The notes beneath the pieces were generated by a model that searched no databases, had not been told where the DNA came from, and saw only the letters and a program-made list of their open reading frames with translations. This document shows, one piece after another, positions 1 to 11,289 of a stretch of DNA of 64,000 bases. Origin of the DNA: Viola odorata (lineage: Eukaryota; Streptophyta; Magnoliopsida; Malpighiales; Violaceae). The position numbers and the translations under genes were made by a program. The stretch spans positions 30,676,579 through 30,740,578 of the forward strand of contig OY829542.1 of assembly GCA_963691705.1 (NCBI GenBank). The letters are read 5' to 3'. Numbering within the stretch: position 1 is the stretch's first letter; each line of letters opens with the position of its first letter.

Positions 1-616
1 GATAGGCTCATTTCCCGATAACGCGGGTAACGCGATACGGCCCATCCCAGTTTGGACTGAGCTTCCCCAAGCATTGACTAGCCGCTCGCTTGTCTCTGAG
101 CACCAGATCGCCTGCCTTCAGCAACAGTTCTTTGACGCGCCTGTTATGATAACGGGCCATCTTTCGCTTGTAATGTAGCATTTTCAGGAGGGTTTCTTCT
201 CGAACCTCTGGTAACGCATCAAGGTTAGCTCGTAACCTTTCCTCATTCAGCTCCTCCCAATAGTGAGCCACTCGCAGGCTCATGGCACCAATTTCTACTG
301 GCGTAACAGCCTCGGTTCCGAAGGCTAATACGAAAGGTGTTTCTCCGGTACTGGTTTTAACGGTCATGCGGTACGCCCAGATCACATACGTCAACTCGTC
401 GGCCCACTTCTTTTTAGATCCCTCCAGGTTTTTCTTAATGCCGCTAAGGATGCCCCGGTTGGTCACTTCCGCCTACACATTGGTTTGCGGGTGAGCCACG
501 GAAGAGAATCGCTGCTCAATCTCGAATTCCGAGCACTGGCCTTTGAAGAATTAGCTGGTGAACTGTGTTCTGTTATCGCTGACTAGGATGCGGGGTACAC
601 CAAACCTCATGATAAC
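1..616 (-). pseudogene. Element D integrase, catalytic end and C-terminal part (broken)
   Basis: Continuation of the D polyprotein after a stop at about 617. An open stretch at 8-466 encodes the integrase C-terminal half, including the segments WADELTYVIWAYRMTVK and GETPFVLAFGTEAVTPVEIG and the final DLVLRDKRA region, matching integrases of B and C. Between 467 and 616 the NGQAEVTNRS region and the catalytic glutamate area are degraded. The frame continues past the left edge. The enzyme would join element cDNA to host DNA, but this copy cannot be functional. Confidence 0.85.
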
Positions 617-2446
617 TTAGTGTTTGAAGAAACGCCAAACTTTCTCCGCCGTGATGCTGGCGACCGCTTCAGCTTCCGCCCACTTCGTAAAGTAATCCAC
701 TGCCACTATTATAAATTTTAGTTGGGACCTTGCCTTTGGAAATGGGCCCAGGATATCGATCCCCCATTTAGCAAAAGGGCAAGGAGCGATAATCTCGGAT
801 ATTTCAGTGGCGAGACGTCGAGGAATTTTAGAGAACTCCTGACATTTCGGGCAAGTTTGCACATAGTTGTGGCAATCTCTCCGGATGGTGGGCCAATAGA
901 ATCCAGATCTGAAAACTTGTGCAGCCAGGGTGCCACCCGACACGTGCATACCGCTCACCCCTTCGTGAATTTCGCGCAAGGTGTAAAGACCCTCTTGCTC
1001 CGTTATACATTTGGCGGCTGGGTGAGAAAAGCATCTCCGAACCAGGTCCCCGTCATAGTACGTACAGCGAGCTGCTTGTCTGAGCACCCTTTTCTTTTCA
1101 GCGATATCCACAGGCAGTTCTTCGTGTTTCAAGTATTTGATTACGGGGACCCGCCAGTCATTCTCGAGTTCTTCCACACACAGAGACGCTTGCTCTTCCA
1201 TGAAGGAAGGTACAGATAACTCACGGTAATACACACCTTTGGGTATGGATGCTTCCGGGTTCGCGACAAGCTTGGCAAGATTGTCAGCTTCGGCATTGTC
1301 CTCTCGGGGAATATGCTCAAAGCTGAATTGCATGCCTTCTTTCTTTATTTCCAACAGCTCTCGCATCACCTTGGCGAGGTATTGGACCATGATGGGCTCC
1401 CGGGCCTGAGAGCGCCCCAAGACCTGGTCGATTACCAGTTTGGAGTCACTACAAATTTTTAGACGTAGGTCTCTTGTTCTTCTGGTATCGTGCCTACCTT
1501 TGGAAGAAAGGCTTCTCTCTATCCTGAGTCCGGCTAGTAATGCCTCATATTCTGCCGTGTTATTGGATAACGGCTGCAGGATTCGGGTGGCGTACTGTAT
1601 TCGCATATCGTGCGGCCCATTTATGAAGATTCCTGCTCCAGCCAATTCTTGGTTTTTATCTCCATCTACATGAATGATCCAGAGGTCCGTATAAGTTTCC
1701 GAAAATGGGAGATCCACGTCGCCCCATTCCTCTTCGAGTACATCTGTTAACGGATCTTCTGTAAAGGTGCATTCCGTTATAAAATCTGCCAGGATTTGAG
1801 CCTTCACGGATGCCCGGGACTGATACCTCAGCCCGTATTGCTCGAGTTCGAGAGCCCAGATTAACATTCTTCCTGAGGACTCAGTCTTTTGAAATATTCT
1901 CTTCAGAGGTTGGTCTGTAAGCACGATAACGGGGTAGGACTGGAAGTATCTGCCCATTTTTCGAGTGGCTTGTATTAGTGCAAACGATATTTTCTCGATT
2001 CGGGCATATCGCAACTCCGCATCTTTCAGAACGTGACTTAAAAAATATACAGGGTGGTGTGCGTGGCTATCGCCGCGAACGAGGATGACACTAACCACTT
2101 CGTCGGCAGTGCCGAGGTATAAATATAAAGTATCACCTGGCTCCGGCCTTGTCAGCAGTAGGTCAGACGATAGGTAATCTTTTAGGCTAATGAACGCCTC
2201 TTCACATTCTGGGGTCCACCTGAACGGCGCTTTCTTGCGTATGACTTTGAAAAAAGGGAGACACTTCTCGCCTTGTTTGGAAATAAATCGTCCTAGGGCG
2301 ATAACGCGCCCAGTTAGCCTTTGTACCTCCTTAACGGTTCTTGGAGATATCATGTCTTGTATGGCTTTAATCTTCGATGGGTTAGGCTGGATTCCTTTTT
2401 GGCTGACTACGTAGCCTAGGAATTTTCCCGTCTGAAACGCAAACAT
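617..2446 (-). pseudogene. Element D RT end, RNase H, archaic RNase H and integrase N-terminus
   Basis: A 609-codon open stretch. In order: end of the RT thumb and connection (RFISKQGEKCLPFFKVIRKK), classical RNase H (about residues 100-215, with LTDQPLKRIF), archaic RNase H (about residues 255-400, beginning WIIHVDGDKNQELAGAGIF, with NNTAEYEALLAGLR), then the integrase zinc-binding region (IHEGVSGMHVSGG ... CPKCQEF) and the first catalytic aspartate in WGIDILGPFPKA. It ends at a stop after the second half of VDYFTKWAEAEA. The dual RNase H is typical of Tat elements. The stop before the second catalytic Asp marks it as broken. Confidence 0.9.
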
Positions 2447-3377
2447 GCATTTTCGGGGTTCAGTTTCATGCTATGCCTTTTCATCACGTTAAAGACTTCT
2501 TTCAGATCCTTCAAGTGATCCTGAAAGTTCACGCTCTTCACCAATATATCATCAACGTATGCTTCCACATTCCTCCCTATCTGTTTTTCGAATATTTTGT
2601 TAGCCATAAGTTGGAACGTCGCCCCAGCGTTCTTTAGCCCAAACGGCATCGCCGTATAACAGTAAGTGGCCTTAGGAGTGATGAAGGCAGTCTTTCTTCA
2701 TCTTCAACGGCCATGGGAATTTGGTGGTATCCAGAGTTAGCGTCAAGTGAACTCAAATATGCGTACCCGGCAGTCTGATAGACTAATTGGTCAATACGGG
2801 GAAGCGGGTAGCAATCCTTAGGGCAAGCATCGTTCAAATCGGTAAAGTCGATACACATGCGCCAATATCCATTGGGCTTAGGAATGAGAACTGGGTTGGC
2901 TATCCAAGTAGGGTATTGAACTTCGCGGATGAACCCCGCATCAAGGAGCTTCGTCACTTCTTTATCAACGGCTAAAGCTTTTTTCGTAGAAAATGCGCGT
3001 CGCTTTTGCTGGACCGGCCTGACGCTAGGGTCAACATTGAGCCAGTGTTCTGCTATCTTGCGTGATATACCTGGCATGTCTGCGAGTTTCCACGCGAACT
3101 CCCCTCGACATTTGTTCAATAACCGGGCTAGTTGAAGGTTTTCCGCTGGACTGAGCTTTTCGCTGACTAAGAAGCTCGCTTCTTCTATGCCTATCACTGG
3201 TACGGGCACCATTTTATCCAGAGGTTGAGCGCGCTTCTCATCACCCTGTTCGTACGGGTCCACCGTTATACATACATACCTATCGCAACTCTTTTGAGTC
3301 ATGAGAAAGTAGCATTCAGCCGCCAATTTTTGGTTGCCCTTTATCGATACCACTCCGTCCCAGGAAGGGTATTTCAT
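2416..3377 (-). pseudogene. Element D reverse transcriptase (frameshifted)
   Basis: Reverse transcriptase core. The fingers and palm are in one frame (2634-3377: GFIREVQYPTWIANPVLIPK, WRMCIDFTDLNDACPKD, SSLDANSGYHQIPM). The catalytic AYVDDILVKS box is in another (2416-2649, with MPFGLKNAGATFQ). The shift lies at about 2640-2690, where the text departs from the intact equivalent in element B (EDEEKTTFITP). A further frame change occurs near 2430-2450 before the RNase H segment. This enzyme would copy element RNA into DNA; the copy is dead. Confidence 0.9.
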
Positions 3378-3703
3378 CTTCAGATGCTTCTAAGATATCG
3401 CCGCTCCAAAGTGGTTGAGGAAGGGTCGTCCAAGTATGACATTGTAGGGCAAGTCCACGACAAGGAATAACATATCCTCCGATCACTTGGAGGTGTCTTC
3501 TCTGAAGTACACGGGAAAAGTAGTTATCCCTGTGACAGGGATCGGGGCCCCGTCCACTCCAATTATGGGTTTCTTGCAAGATGTTAACTCGTTTTCGGGT
3601 CATTTCATGAGATTGTAGGCCTCTAACGAGAAGAGGTTCACTGCACTCCCGTTATCAACAAGAGTTCTTCTGATTCCATGACTGGTGATGATGGGCGTAA
3701 CCA
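3378..3703 (-). pseudogene. Element D aspartic protease region (frameshifted)
   Basis: In the frame read from about 3680 down, the protease motif DNGSAVNLFSLEAYNLMK is recognisable, as in elements B and C. Tat proteases commonly carry D-[TN]-G-S here. It is followed by LVVDL- and LGRPFLNRFGA-type segments spread over different frames. No continuous frame survives from gag to RT. Confidence 0.75.
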
Positions 3704-5790
3704 CTAATGCGTCATTATGCGGATAGCAACGCCTTTTTCGTCCTCTTCTGAGAAGGCTAATATCATGCGATCTAGGATGCTTATCGCTTCACCTTTCTTT
3801 AGTGCGCCATCCCGTTTGCGTTTATCTCCTAACGCGGTCGTCAATTGCTCTGATCCGTCCATATAAGGAGTCCTTCCCGCTATGATGTTAATCATAGGGA
3901 AGTCCTCGTCGTCTACTGTGAAAGCTTCTTTACCTCTCCCTCCAGGAATATTGTCCTTCTCTGGGACGTGAGGGGGTACTTGTCGGTCGTCTGCCATCCC
4001 TTTCATGGGATTGTTTCTAGCGTCTTCTCTTACTTTGGCGGCGAATTCTCCCAAGTAGCCTTCTTCCACCAAACGTTCTATTGCCGATTTTAATTCTCTG
4101 CATACTTCTGTGGAGTGCCCCCTGGCTTTGTGGAACTTGCAATAAGCGTTTTCTCTTCTCCCCAGAAGCACTCCGGGCTTCACAGGCGCAGGGTAATGGA
4201 TCGAAAGGTTTCGCTGATCCACTATCGCTAAAATCTCCGCCCTTGGTAGATTAAGGGAAGGGAAATCACGGTCGTACATCCGACCTTTAGAAGAATCTCC
4301 TTGTCGCTGAGTAGGGGAATTACCAGGCTTTCCCTTCGAAGAGTTACCTTTCCGCCTACTGGAAGTTTTGGGAATATGATCTTTCCACTGAGCATAATCA
4401 TCGATGAGGCGGTCGTCAGGAATGGTAATTGCAGGAGCGTTAGGAATTAGAGGCGCCTCAGGCGGCATGTTATAGGCTCTATCTCTGTTTTCCTCTTCTT
4501 CTATTTTCGCGTAATTATGGGCTTTAATTCTTAACGCGTCTAAAGTCGCTGGAGGGTCCATCATCAGTGCATCTTTCAATTTACCATAACGACAGTTCCG
4601 TTTCAGGGCTTCTATAGTGAAATCAATAGTAACGCCCAACGTTAGTGACATTTCCAGATCGAATCGACTGAGAAATTCTTTCAAAGTTTCCTGAGGCCTT
4701 CGACGTATGTCAAATAACGCGGCAGCGGATTTCCTGATTGGAATCACTGTACTGAATCTGCTCCGAAACTTAGATTCCAATTGTGAGAAGTTACTAATAG
4801 ATCCGCCAGGAAGGCCCTCGAACTAGAGACGCGCGACTCCTGATAACGTCATAACAAATATTTGGCATAACGCCGCATCACTGTGAGTCTGAAATTGAAC
4901 GAAATCTTTCACCTTATTGACGTGACGTGGGAAATGGGATCTCTGGTGCCATCATAAGTCTCAGTGGAAAGCTTCACATGTCAGCTGACCTTATGGCGCC
5001 TTATACGACGGCTCAACGGGTGACCCGATGTGTCATCAAGGATTTCACTCGCATGGCGCGGGGGAGATATTTCTGCGTGACACCTCCGATTCCGCGGATC
5101 TGGCGTAGGATGTCGCCTAGGAGACCAGCTGCGGCTCCTGGGCGAACGAGTTTGATATCTTCTGCTACTGGATCTTTCACTGCGCTCAGGAGATAAATCC
5201 CTATTCACTCCTTCCCTTCGACCGTCCCAACGGTTTCTGACCTCATCAAGGTACCGATCCTCTTGAGGGATGAGAACTTGTGGCACCTATGACACATAAG
5301 GCTCCACTCGTCCTTGAGTGAGTTGCACAAAACTAATCAGGATATTTGTTGTAGGCAAAGTCGGCTGGAGGTTCCCCTGTAACGACGGTGACAAGGGCCG
5401 CTCGGTGACAATAGATGGCGTGAACATGACACGGGGAGGGACGCTCGACCCAGAAACATCAGGTGTGATTCTTGCAGCCATTTCAATCAAATATTCCAAC
5501 CGAGAATGAAGGGCCGCTATTTCACTCGCAAAAGGGTGATCTGTACTGTTCAACACAAATCCCCTCGGAGGAGGAGTAGAAAAGCTGGATCCCGTCATCT
5601 GGGATAACGAAATGATCCTCTGAGAGGAGGAGGCTTCCCCTGCCGACCTGGCCGAAAGATCCAGGGATTCCAGAGTGATTTGTTGCGCTGTCACAGAAAT
5701 ATCAGCAGTAGCAAAAGGGAATAACTGTCTACGAATCGAAAAAGGAATATTAGAGGATGAGGGTCGCGCCGGCTCCGACTCAGAAGTCAT
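3704..5790 (-). pseudogene. Element D gag (broken)
   Basis: The start is taken as the ATG at 5790 (MTSESEPARPSSS), because element C starts at the homologous MTSESER. The N-terminal 170 residues are serine- and proline-rich, followed by an Arg/Ser-rich stretch (RSSSRRYQTRSPRSRSWSPR, about 5130-5190). The retrotransposon gag core (FLSRFDLEMSL ... LKRNCRYGKLKDALM) lies at about 4560-4780. Near 4110-4150 is a zinc-knuckle-like CX2HX4HX4C (CKFHKARGHSTEVC). Frames change at about 5285 and between 4780 and 4981. Gag would form the particle that packages element RNA. Confidence 0.88.
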
Positions 5791-5855
5791 GATCGTTCCG
5801 ATCTCCGGGTAAAACAGAGCTTGGCTATTAAGGACGCTCACTTAATGGACCAAGG

Positions 5856-5873
5856 CTCTCAATGAAAGCACCA
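5856..5873 (-). other. Primer-binding site of element D
   Basis: Read on the minus strand, three bases after the LTR end comes TGGTGCTTTCATTGAGAG, the position and TGG start of a tRNA primer site. Elements B and C have the same sequence (C with one change). I did not assign the tRNA. Confidence 0.75.
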
Positions 5874-5876
5874 ATT

Positions 5877-6507
5877 TGATAAGATTCGAGTTTGGAGACG
5901 ATTGGGACGATGAAAGCTGTCGGTCAGAGTCGCTGTAGCTGATGTCGGACACACCTGCAAAGTGCCGGAGGGGGGCTCCGGCGTAGACACTCCGATGTTT
6001 AAGTCAGTAAGCGGTTCAAAATAGCAGAGGTTATAGAAGGCTATCTTATTCTTACTTGATGTTTTAAAATGAGGGAGTATTTATAGGCGGCTGGGGACGA
6101 TATCTGGGCAAAAAGGAGATAGCCTGGAAAGATAACGCTCTGTATGACGTCACGGGTGATACCTGGATCTGACGTCACGGGTGATACTTCCGAGGAGGGT
6201 GCCGGGGGCGATACCCATGGTAATGTCGGGGGAGATAACTCCGAGGAGGGTACCGAGGGCGATACCCATGGTGATGCCGGGGGCGATAACTTCGTGGATG
6301 TTGTCGTGGCTGCCCTAGGATGGGATGATGCCATACGTGCAGAGACGCGTGAGACCTCCCCCCCCCCGCCCACTGATGTCGACCATCCCAGAAAATACCT
6401 CATAGTCTAACAGCGATAGCTTATATGTCCGATAGGGCTATAGGATTCCGTCCTCGGTAAGGGTCATAATTACATAAATGCCCTTAGGATTGTCTTAATT
6501 GTTATCA
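5877..6507 (-). repeat. 5' LTR of element D (631 bp)
   Basis: The LTR is bounded by TGATAA and TTATCA. It is followed by PBS on one side and by element A coding DNA on the other (possible 5-bp target copy CAAAG at 6508-6512). It contains a minus-strand TATAAATA box near 6078-6085, two TGACGTCA palindromes (6145-6152 and 6170-6177) in a 25-bp duplicated unit, about three GGCGATACC-type repeats (6180-6300), and a C-run near 6358-6368. It aligns end to end with the LTRs of C. Confidence 0.92.
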
Positions 6508-7168
6508 CAAAGGTTTAGCAATGGGTCTTGATGTGACAACCAGTCCTCTGCCACACCATAATCCTGGGGTGAACGGTATTCTTTCCGGAGGAATCAACGA
6601 TTCTCACCTTTCAGTGGAGGAAGTACCCAATGAAGAACTGTTCTTCGCATTAGCTAACAGCGCATATCTACCATTCCCAGGGAATAATCAGGCCCAATGC
6701 CTATTCTGCCAACGGGAAAGCAAGCACGAAATCCAGGATTGCAAACTTTTTCGGCAAAAAGTCAAGCAACTCACTACATTCGGGATCATTCAGACCGAAG
6801 GGAAAACCCGAGGAGCAATCAATGTCATCGAGGACAATTCTCCAGCACCGTATTCCTTTGAGTATGTGGCCCAAACAGGGGATGCAGCCACGACCCCACG
6901 CAAAGTAATGTTCACATTAGCTGTGAATACTCCTAGCCGAGACCTACACGCGGTCCCATTCGACTACGGATACACGGTGGTCACCACCCCTCCTACAGTT
7001 ACACCAACAGGACTCGCTATCGGCGAAGCCTCTCATATCGGGGTCATGACCCACACCGGAAGATGTTACATCTCGGAGGAAGTAGAGAAGCAACGACAAG
7101 CCAAAGGGAAAAATCCTATGATCCGCAAAGAGACGATTGAAGAGACGCAAGGTTTGAGCAAACTGTAG
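6508..7168 (+). pseudogene. Element A gag, C-terminal part
   Basis: Open from 6521, but the true start lies left of the D insertion. It contains TSPLPHHNPGVNGI, a segment typical of the Ogre gag C-terminus, and a zinc-knuckle-like CLFCQRESKHEIQDC followed by KLFRQKVKQL (about residues 60-85). The frame ends at a stop at 7166-7168. Gag would bind RNA and build the particle; only its tail is present. Confidence 0.82.
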
Positions 7169-8604
7169 CCGAGGACGAGACAGTTGAGTTCCTCAAGATC
7201 ATGAAACAGAGCGAGTTCAGCATCATCGTACAGCTAAAGAAAACCCCGGCTCGTATTTCCATCATGGAGCTGATCCTTACTTCAGAGCCTCATCGCCAAG
7301 CTCTCTTAAAAGTCTTGAAGCAAGCCTTTGTAACTAAGGATATCACCACAGAAGGGGTGGAAAACCTCGTCGGAAGAATTCAAGCCTTAAGCAGCATTTC
7401 CTTCTCTGAAGGAGAGATCGACCCCTCGGGAAGAGATCACAACAAGGACCTATACATCACGGTAGAATGTAAGGGACACGTCATAGCTAAGGCCCTGATC
7501 GACAACGGGTCCGTACTGAATGTCATGCCCAGGCATGTCCTCGCACAACTGTCGGTCGACTTATCTCACATGAAACCTAGCGGAATGATGGCTAGGGCTT
7601 TCGACGGCACCACTCGAGAGATCATCGGGAACTTCGAGTTGGATATGGTCATCAGGCCCCACACTTTCGCCTTAACATTCCAGATCATGGAAATCTAACC
7701 CGCTTACAGCATGCTTCTAGGACGGCCTTGGATCCATTCAGCAGGAGCCGTCCCTTCTTCCCTGCATCAATGCCTCAAATACGTCAAAGACAGTGCCCTC
7801 GTCACGATAAAGGCAGAAGAAGCCTTGATCTTGGCCAAGCATGCATCCATGCCTTACATCGAAACGGCTGAAACCTTGGAAAGTTCTTTCCAAGCCTTCA
7901 AAATCGTCAACGCGGATTGGATTGAGGGAGGATCCCCAGTCTTCAAAGCCTCAAAATCTGAAATAACCAAAGCAGCCACTAAGTTTATACCAGAGGGAAA
8001 TTTCCAACTAGGAAAACGGCTCGGGGCTGAGTGACAAGGGTCAAAAGGTTGGGCATCTCCAAAGAGCTTCGAAGACCGCTTTGGTTTAGGGTACCAACCC
8101 AGCGAGGCCGACTTTGCCAAGATCGCCCAAGAAAAGAAAGAAAAGCAGCTGGCTAAGCTATTTGGACGTCCTACGCCAGATGGCAAAATGCAAATCCCCC
8201 ATATCAGAACCACGTTCCCCTTCGCAGCCGAAACTATCAATGGAAGTCCGATCGGGGTATCAGACCTCCGTATCTGCACTCTGGGAGAAGAAGAATCGTC
8301 ACCTAGTTCAATCATTTTCGTAAAGAAGTCAGGGGAGCCTGTGTGCAACTAGACCATCGCCATGCTTCCTGATGTCTCTCCGATGAATGTTGGTTCGGAT
8401 TGTCTTGATAAAACTTATGTCTTTACTGGCGAAGAAATTATCATCACGACCGAAGACAAGGCCGAAATCTCCGGCGAATTGGCCCGTTTACTAGAAAGTT
8501 CAGAAAAGGAAATAACCCCTCATCGGGAGGAATTGGACGAAGTAAATTTAGGGGCAAGCAATGAGAATCAGAAGCTGGTTAAGATCGGAACTACCCTGGA
8601 TACG
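7169..8604 (+). pseudogene. Element A protease and linker to RT
   Basis: The protease starts with VEFLKIMKQSEFSIIVQL and has ALIDNGSVLNVMPRHVL as the active-site segment (about 7480-7545; DNGS where Ogre normally has DTGS). The second protease hallmark MLLGRPWIHSAGAV follows an in-frame TAA at 7696-7698. The linker to RT (7850-8600) has further stops and a frame change at 8034 and near 8350. It retains KMQIPHIRTTFPFAAE-type text in another frame. Not functional. Confidence 0.85.
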
Positions 8605-9560
8605 ACTTAGAGAGAAAGGTTGATTTCTCTCCTCAAAGACTACTCCGACGTATTCGCATGGTCATACGCCGATATGCCAGGTCTTGATCCCGGGATAGTC
8701 GAGCATCGTATCCCATTAAAACCTGAGTTCAAGCCTGTCAAGCAAAAACTTCGGAGGATGCATCCAGACATCCTTTTGAAAATCAAAGAAGAAGTTACTA
8801 AGCAGCTAGATGCGGGTTTCTTGAGAGTTGCCAAGTACCTAGAATGGATCGCCAACATAGTGCCAGTACCTAAGAAAGATGAGAAAGTCCGCATGTGCGT
8901 GGATTTCTGGGATCTTAATCGAGCCAACCCTAAAGATGACTTCCCTCTGCCCATATCGACATCTTGATGGATAGTGCCGCCAGAAATGACATGTTCTCCT
9001 TCATGGATGGATTTTTGGGGTACAATTAGATCAAGATGTCACCCGAGGATAGTGAAAAGATGACCTTCATCACGCCCTGGGGAACCTTCTGCTACAAAGT
9101 GATGCCCTTCGGATTAAAGAACGCAGGAGCCACGTACCAACGTGCTGCCGTCACCCTTTTCCATGACATGATGCATAAAGAATTGGAAATATATGTCGAC
9201 GACATGATAGCCAAATCTCGCGGCACGCAAGATCATATAGACATCCTGAAGAAGGTATTCGAAAGGTTGAGGCAATTTCAGCTACAACTAAACCCAGCTA
9301 AGTGCACCTTTGGAGTGACCTCCGGAAAGTTGTTAGGATTCATCGTCAGCAACAAAGGCATAGAAGTGGATCCTGATAAGATAAAAGCAATTCGAGAGCT
9401 ACCCCCTCCCAGTACCGAAACAGAAGTACGAAGCTTCTTAGGACGCATCAACTACATCGCTCGCTTTATCAGCCAGTTAACACTTACTTGCGAGTTGATG
9501 TTTAAAATGCTAAGGAAACACGGAGATGCAGAATGGGACGAAGACTGCCAGAAAGCCTTC
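8605..9560 (+). pseudogene. Element A reverse transcriptase (frameshifted)
   Basis: RT fingers and palm at 8620-8967 (VFAWSYADMPGLDPGIVEHR, VRMCVDFWDLNRANPKDDFP), a frame change at about 8950-9030, then MPFGLKNAGATYQRA and the catalytic YVDDMIAKS box at about 9190-9220, and LGRINYIARFISQ. The domain order is as in Ogre. In FWDLNRAN a tryptophan stands where related RTs have arginine or threonine. Confidence 0.9.
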
Positions 9561-10631
9561 GAGAAAATCAAGACATATCTGCAAAGCCCACCGGTACTAG
9601 TTCCCCTGACACCAGGACGTCCCTTGCTCATGTACATGACAGTCACGGCTAGCGCCATGGGCTGTATTTTGGGACAGCACAACGAGTCCGGAAGGCGTGA
9701 ACAAGCCATCTACTACCTCAGCAAAAAATTCAACGAATGCGAGATGCGCTACTCCATGTTGGAACGAACTTGTTGCGCCCTAGCATGGTGCGCCCGAAGG
9801 CTCCAGCAGTACATGTTGTATTACACGACATGGCTAATCTCTCGCATGGATCCACTGAAGTATATCTTCTAGAAGCCATACCTATCAAGTCATATTTGTA
9901 GATGGCAAGTCTTATTAGCTGAGCACGAGATCATATATGTAACACGGAAGGCGGTTAAGGCAAGCGCCCTCGCCGATCACTTGGCTGATCATGCCTCAAA
10001 CGAGTATGAGTCATTGAGCTTCGACTTCCCAGATGAAGACATCATATTGGTCGACGATGAGATCGCAGAAGATCTCCGAGAAGATGATTGGTGGACCATG
10101 TTCTTCGACGGTGCGGTGAACCTCTCGGGCAAGGGAGTGGGAGCCGTGGTCATAGCCCCAGATGGCCGTCAATTCCCCATAGCATGCAAATTGAACTTCC
10201 CATGCACCAATAACATTGCCGAGTATGAAGCATGCATCAGCGGTCTGACGGCAGCCATCGACCTAAAAGTAAAGAAGCTCTAAATCTTCGGCGATTCAGC
10301 ACTCGTCATCTACCAAGCCCAGGATCTATGGCAGACATGGGATTCCAAGCTCATCCCTTATCAAAGGTTGCTCACCCAACTCACACGGGAATTCAAGGAA
10401 CCAAGTTCGACCTAGTCGACCGAGAAAAGAATCGCTTCGTAGACGCGTTAGCCACGTTGGCATCAATGTTCAAGTTAGAGTGCGGAGTAATGCTTCAGCC
10501 ATTGAGGGTGGAGGTAAAGGAAACTCCGGCATGTTGTGTCACCTTGGAAGAAGAACCCGATGGGAAGCCTTGGTTCCACGACTTAGTACAATTCATCAGA
10601 AACTGGGAGTATCCACCGGGGGCAAGCCGGG
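9561..10631 (+). pseudogene. Element A RNase H and archaic RNase H
   Basis: Classical RNase H with IYYLSKKFNECEMRYSMLE (about 9700-9760), a stop near 9870, then a short frame-changed stretch. The archaic RNase H begins at WWTMFFDGAVNLSGKGVGAV (10090-10150), with NNIAEYEACISGL and a stop at 10281-10283. The C-terminal spacer YPPGAS is cut by element B and continues at 33443. Two RNase H domains support the Tat assignment. Confidence 0.86.
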
Positions 10632-11203
10632 TGATAACAATATCCCTAACAACAAAGGGCATTTTTGTCCTATATCCCGTGGAAGGAAGAAAAAGCTGCT
10701 CTTACCACCCCGGTAGCATCGAGGCGATGTGTAACTGGTGCTGGGATGGTCGACACCAGCGAGGGGGTCCCACACGTCACTTCATCATGACACAAGGCGT
10801 TACCCCATCCCAGGCCTAACCAGGCATCCCGTGAGAAGCATAAGTGTTACCTTGCCTAGGTAACGCCTACCTCCATACATATAGCTGATGCGACGATAGC
10901 ACACTCCATCAACGGGGAACTCTAACCCCCTCTGACGGGCGCGTTAGCGCCTTGTGACCATGATCACTCAGAAATGCTCCATTTTGCCTATAAATACCTC
11001 CGCCACCAAGGAGGGAGGTAAGCCTAAGATTGCTAGCCAAAGCGCTGCTATTTCATACAATCATTACTGACTTAAGCATCGGAGTGTTTACTCCGGAGAC
11101 CCCCTCCGGCACCATGCAGGTACATCGGACATCAGGGACAGTCGACCTCAAGGCTCATAATCCTCCACTATCCTACAGCGAACGAACAGATCGAATCTTA
11201 TCA
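10632..11203 (+). repeat. 5' LTR of element B (572 bp)
   Basis: TGATAAC ... CTTATCA. A TATA box (CCTATAAATACC) lies near 10988-11000, followed by CCACCAAGGAGGGAGG. The segment CATCGGAGTGTTTACTCCGG matches the region after TATA in LTRs C and D, so this is probably the R/U5 part of the family. Upstream, GGATGGTCGACACCAGCG is shared with all LTRs of this family in the window. Confidence 0.93.
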
Positions 11204-11206
11204 AAT

Positions 11207-11224
11207 TGGTGCTTTCATTGAGAG
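11207..11224 (+). other. Primer-binding site of element B
   Basis: TGGTGCTTTCATTGAGAG begins three bases after the 5' LTR, the expected place for the tRNA primer. It is identical to D and one base from C. Confidence 0.75.
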
Positions 11225-11289
11225 TTTTGGTCCTATTAAGTGAGCATCCTTAATAGCCAAGCTCTGCTCCCTTAAAAATCCAGAGGATT

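Larger units (their letters stand above)
1..6507 (-). mobile_element. Element D: Retand-like Tat (Ty3/gypsy) retrotransposon, 5' part
   Basis: A minus-strand LTR retrotransposon entering from the left edge. From right to left it shows a 5' LTR, primer-binding site, gag, protease, reverse transcriptase, RNase H, a second (archaic-type) RNase H and integrase. Two RNase H domains mark the plant Tat group. Its proteins align closely with elements B and C in this window, so all three are one family. The 3' end and 3' LTR lie outside. It is inserted in gag of element A, whose reading frame resumes at 6508. Several stops and frameshifts make it non-autonomous. Confidence 0.93.

Noticed and set aside
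722..1219. Open frame on + inside element D
   Set aside because: Exact antisense shadow of the integrase and RNase H coding strand; the same shadow appears opposite element C at 26174-26431.
6144..6410. 88-codon ORF within LTR D, glycine- and aspartate-rich
   Set aside because: Made by translating the GGCGATACC tandem units; no counterpart in LTRs of C beyond the repeats.
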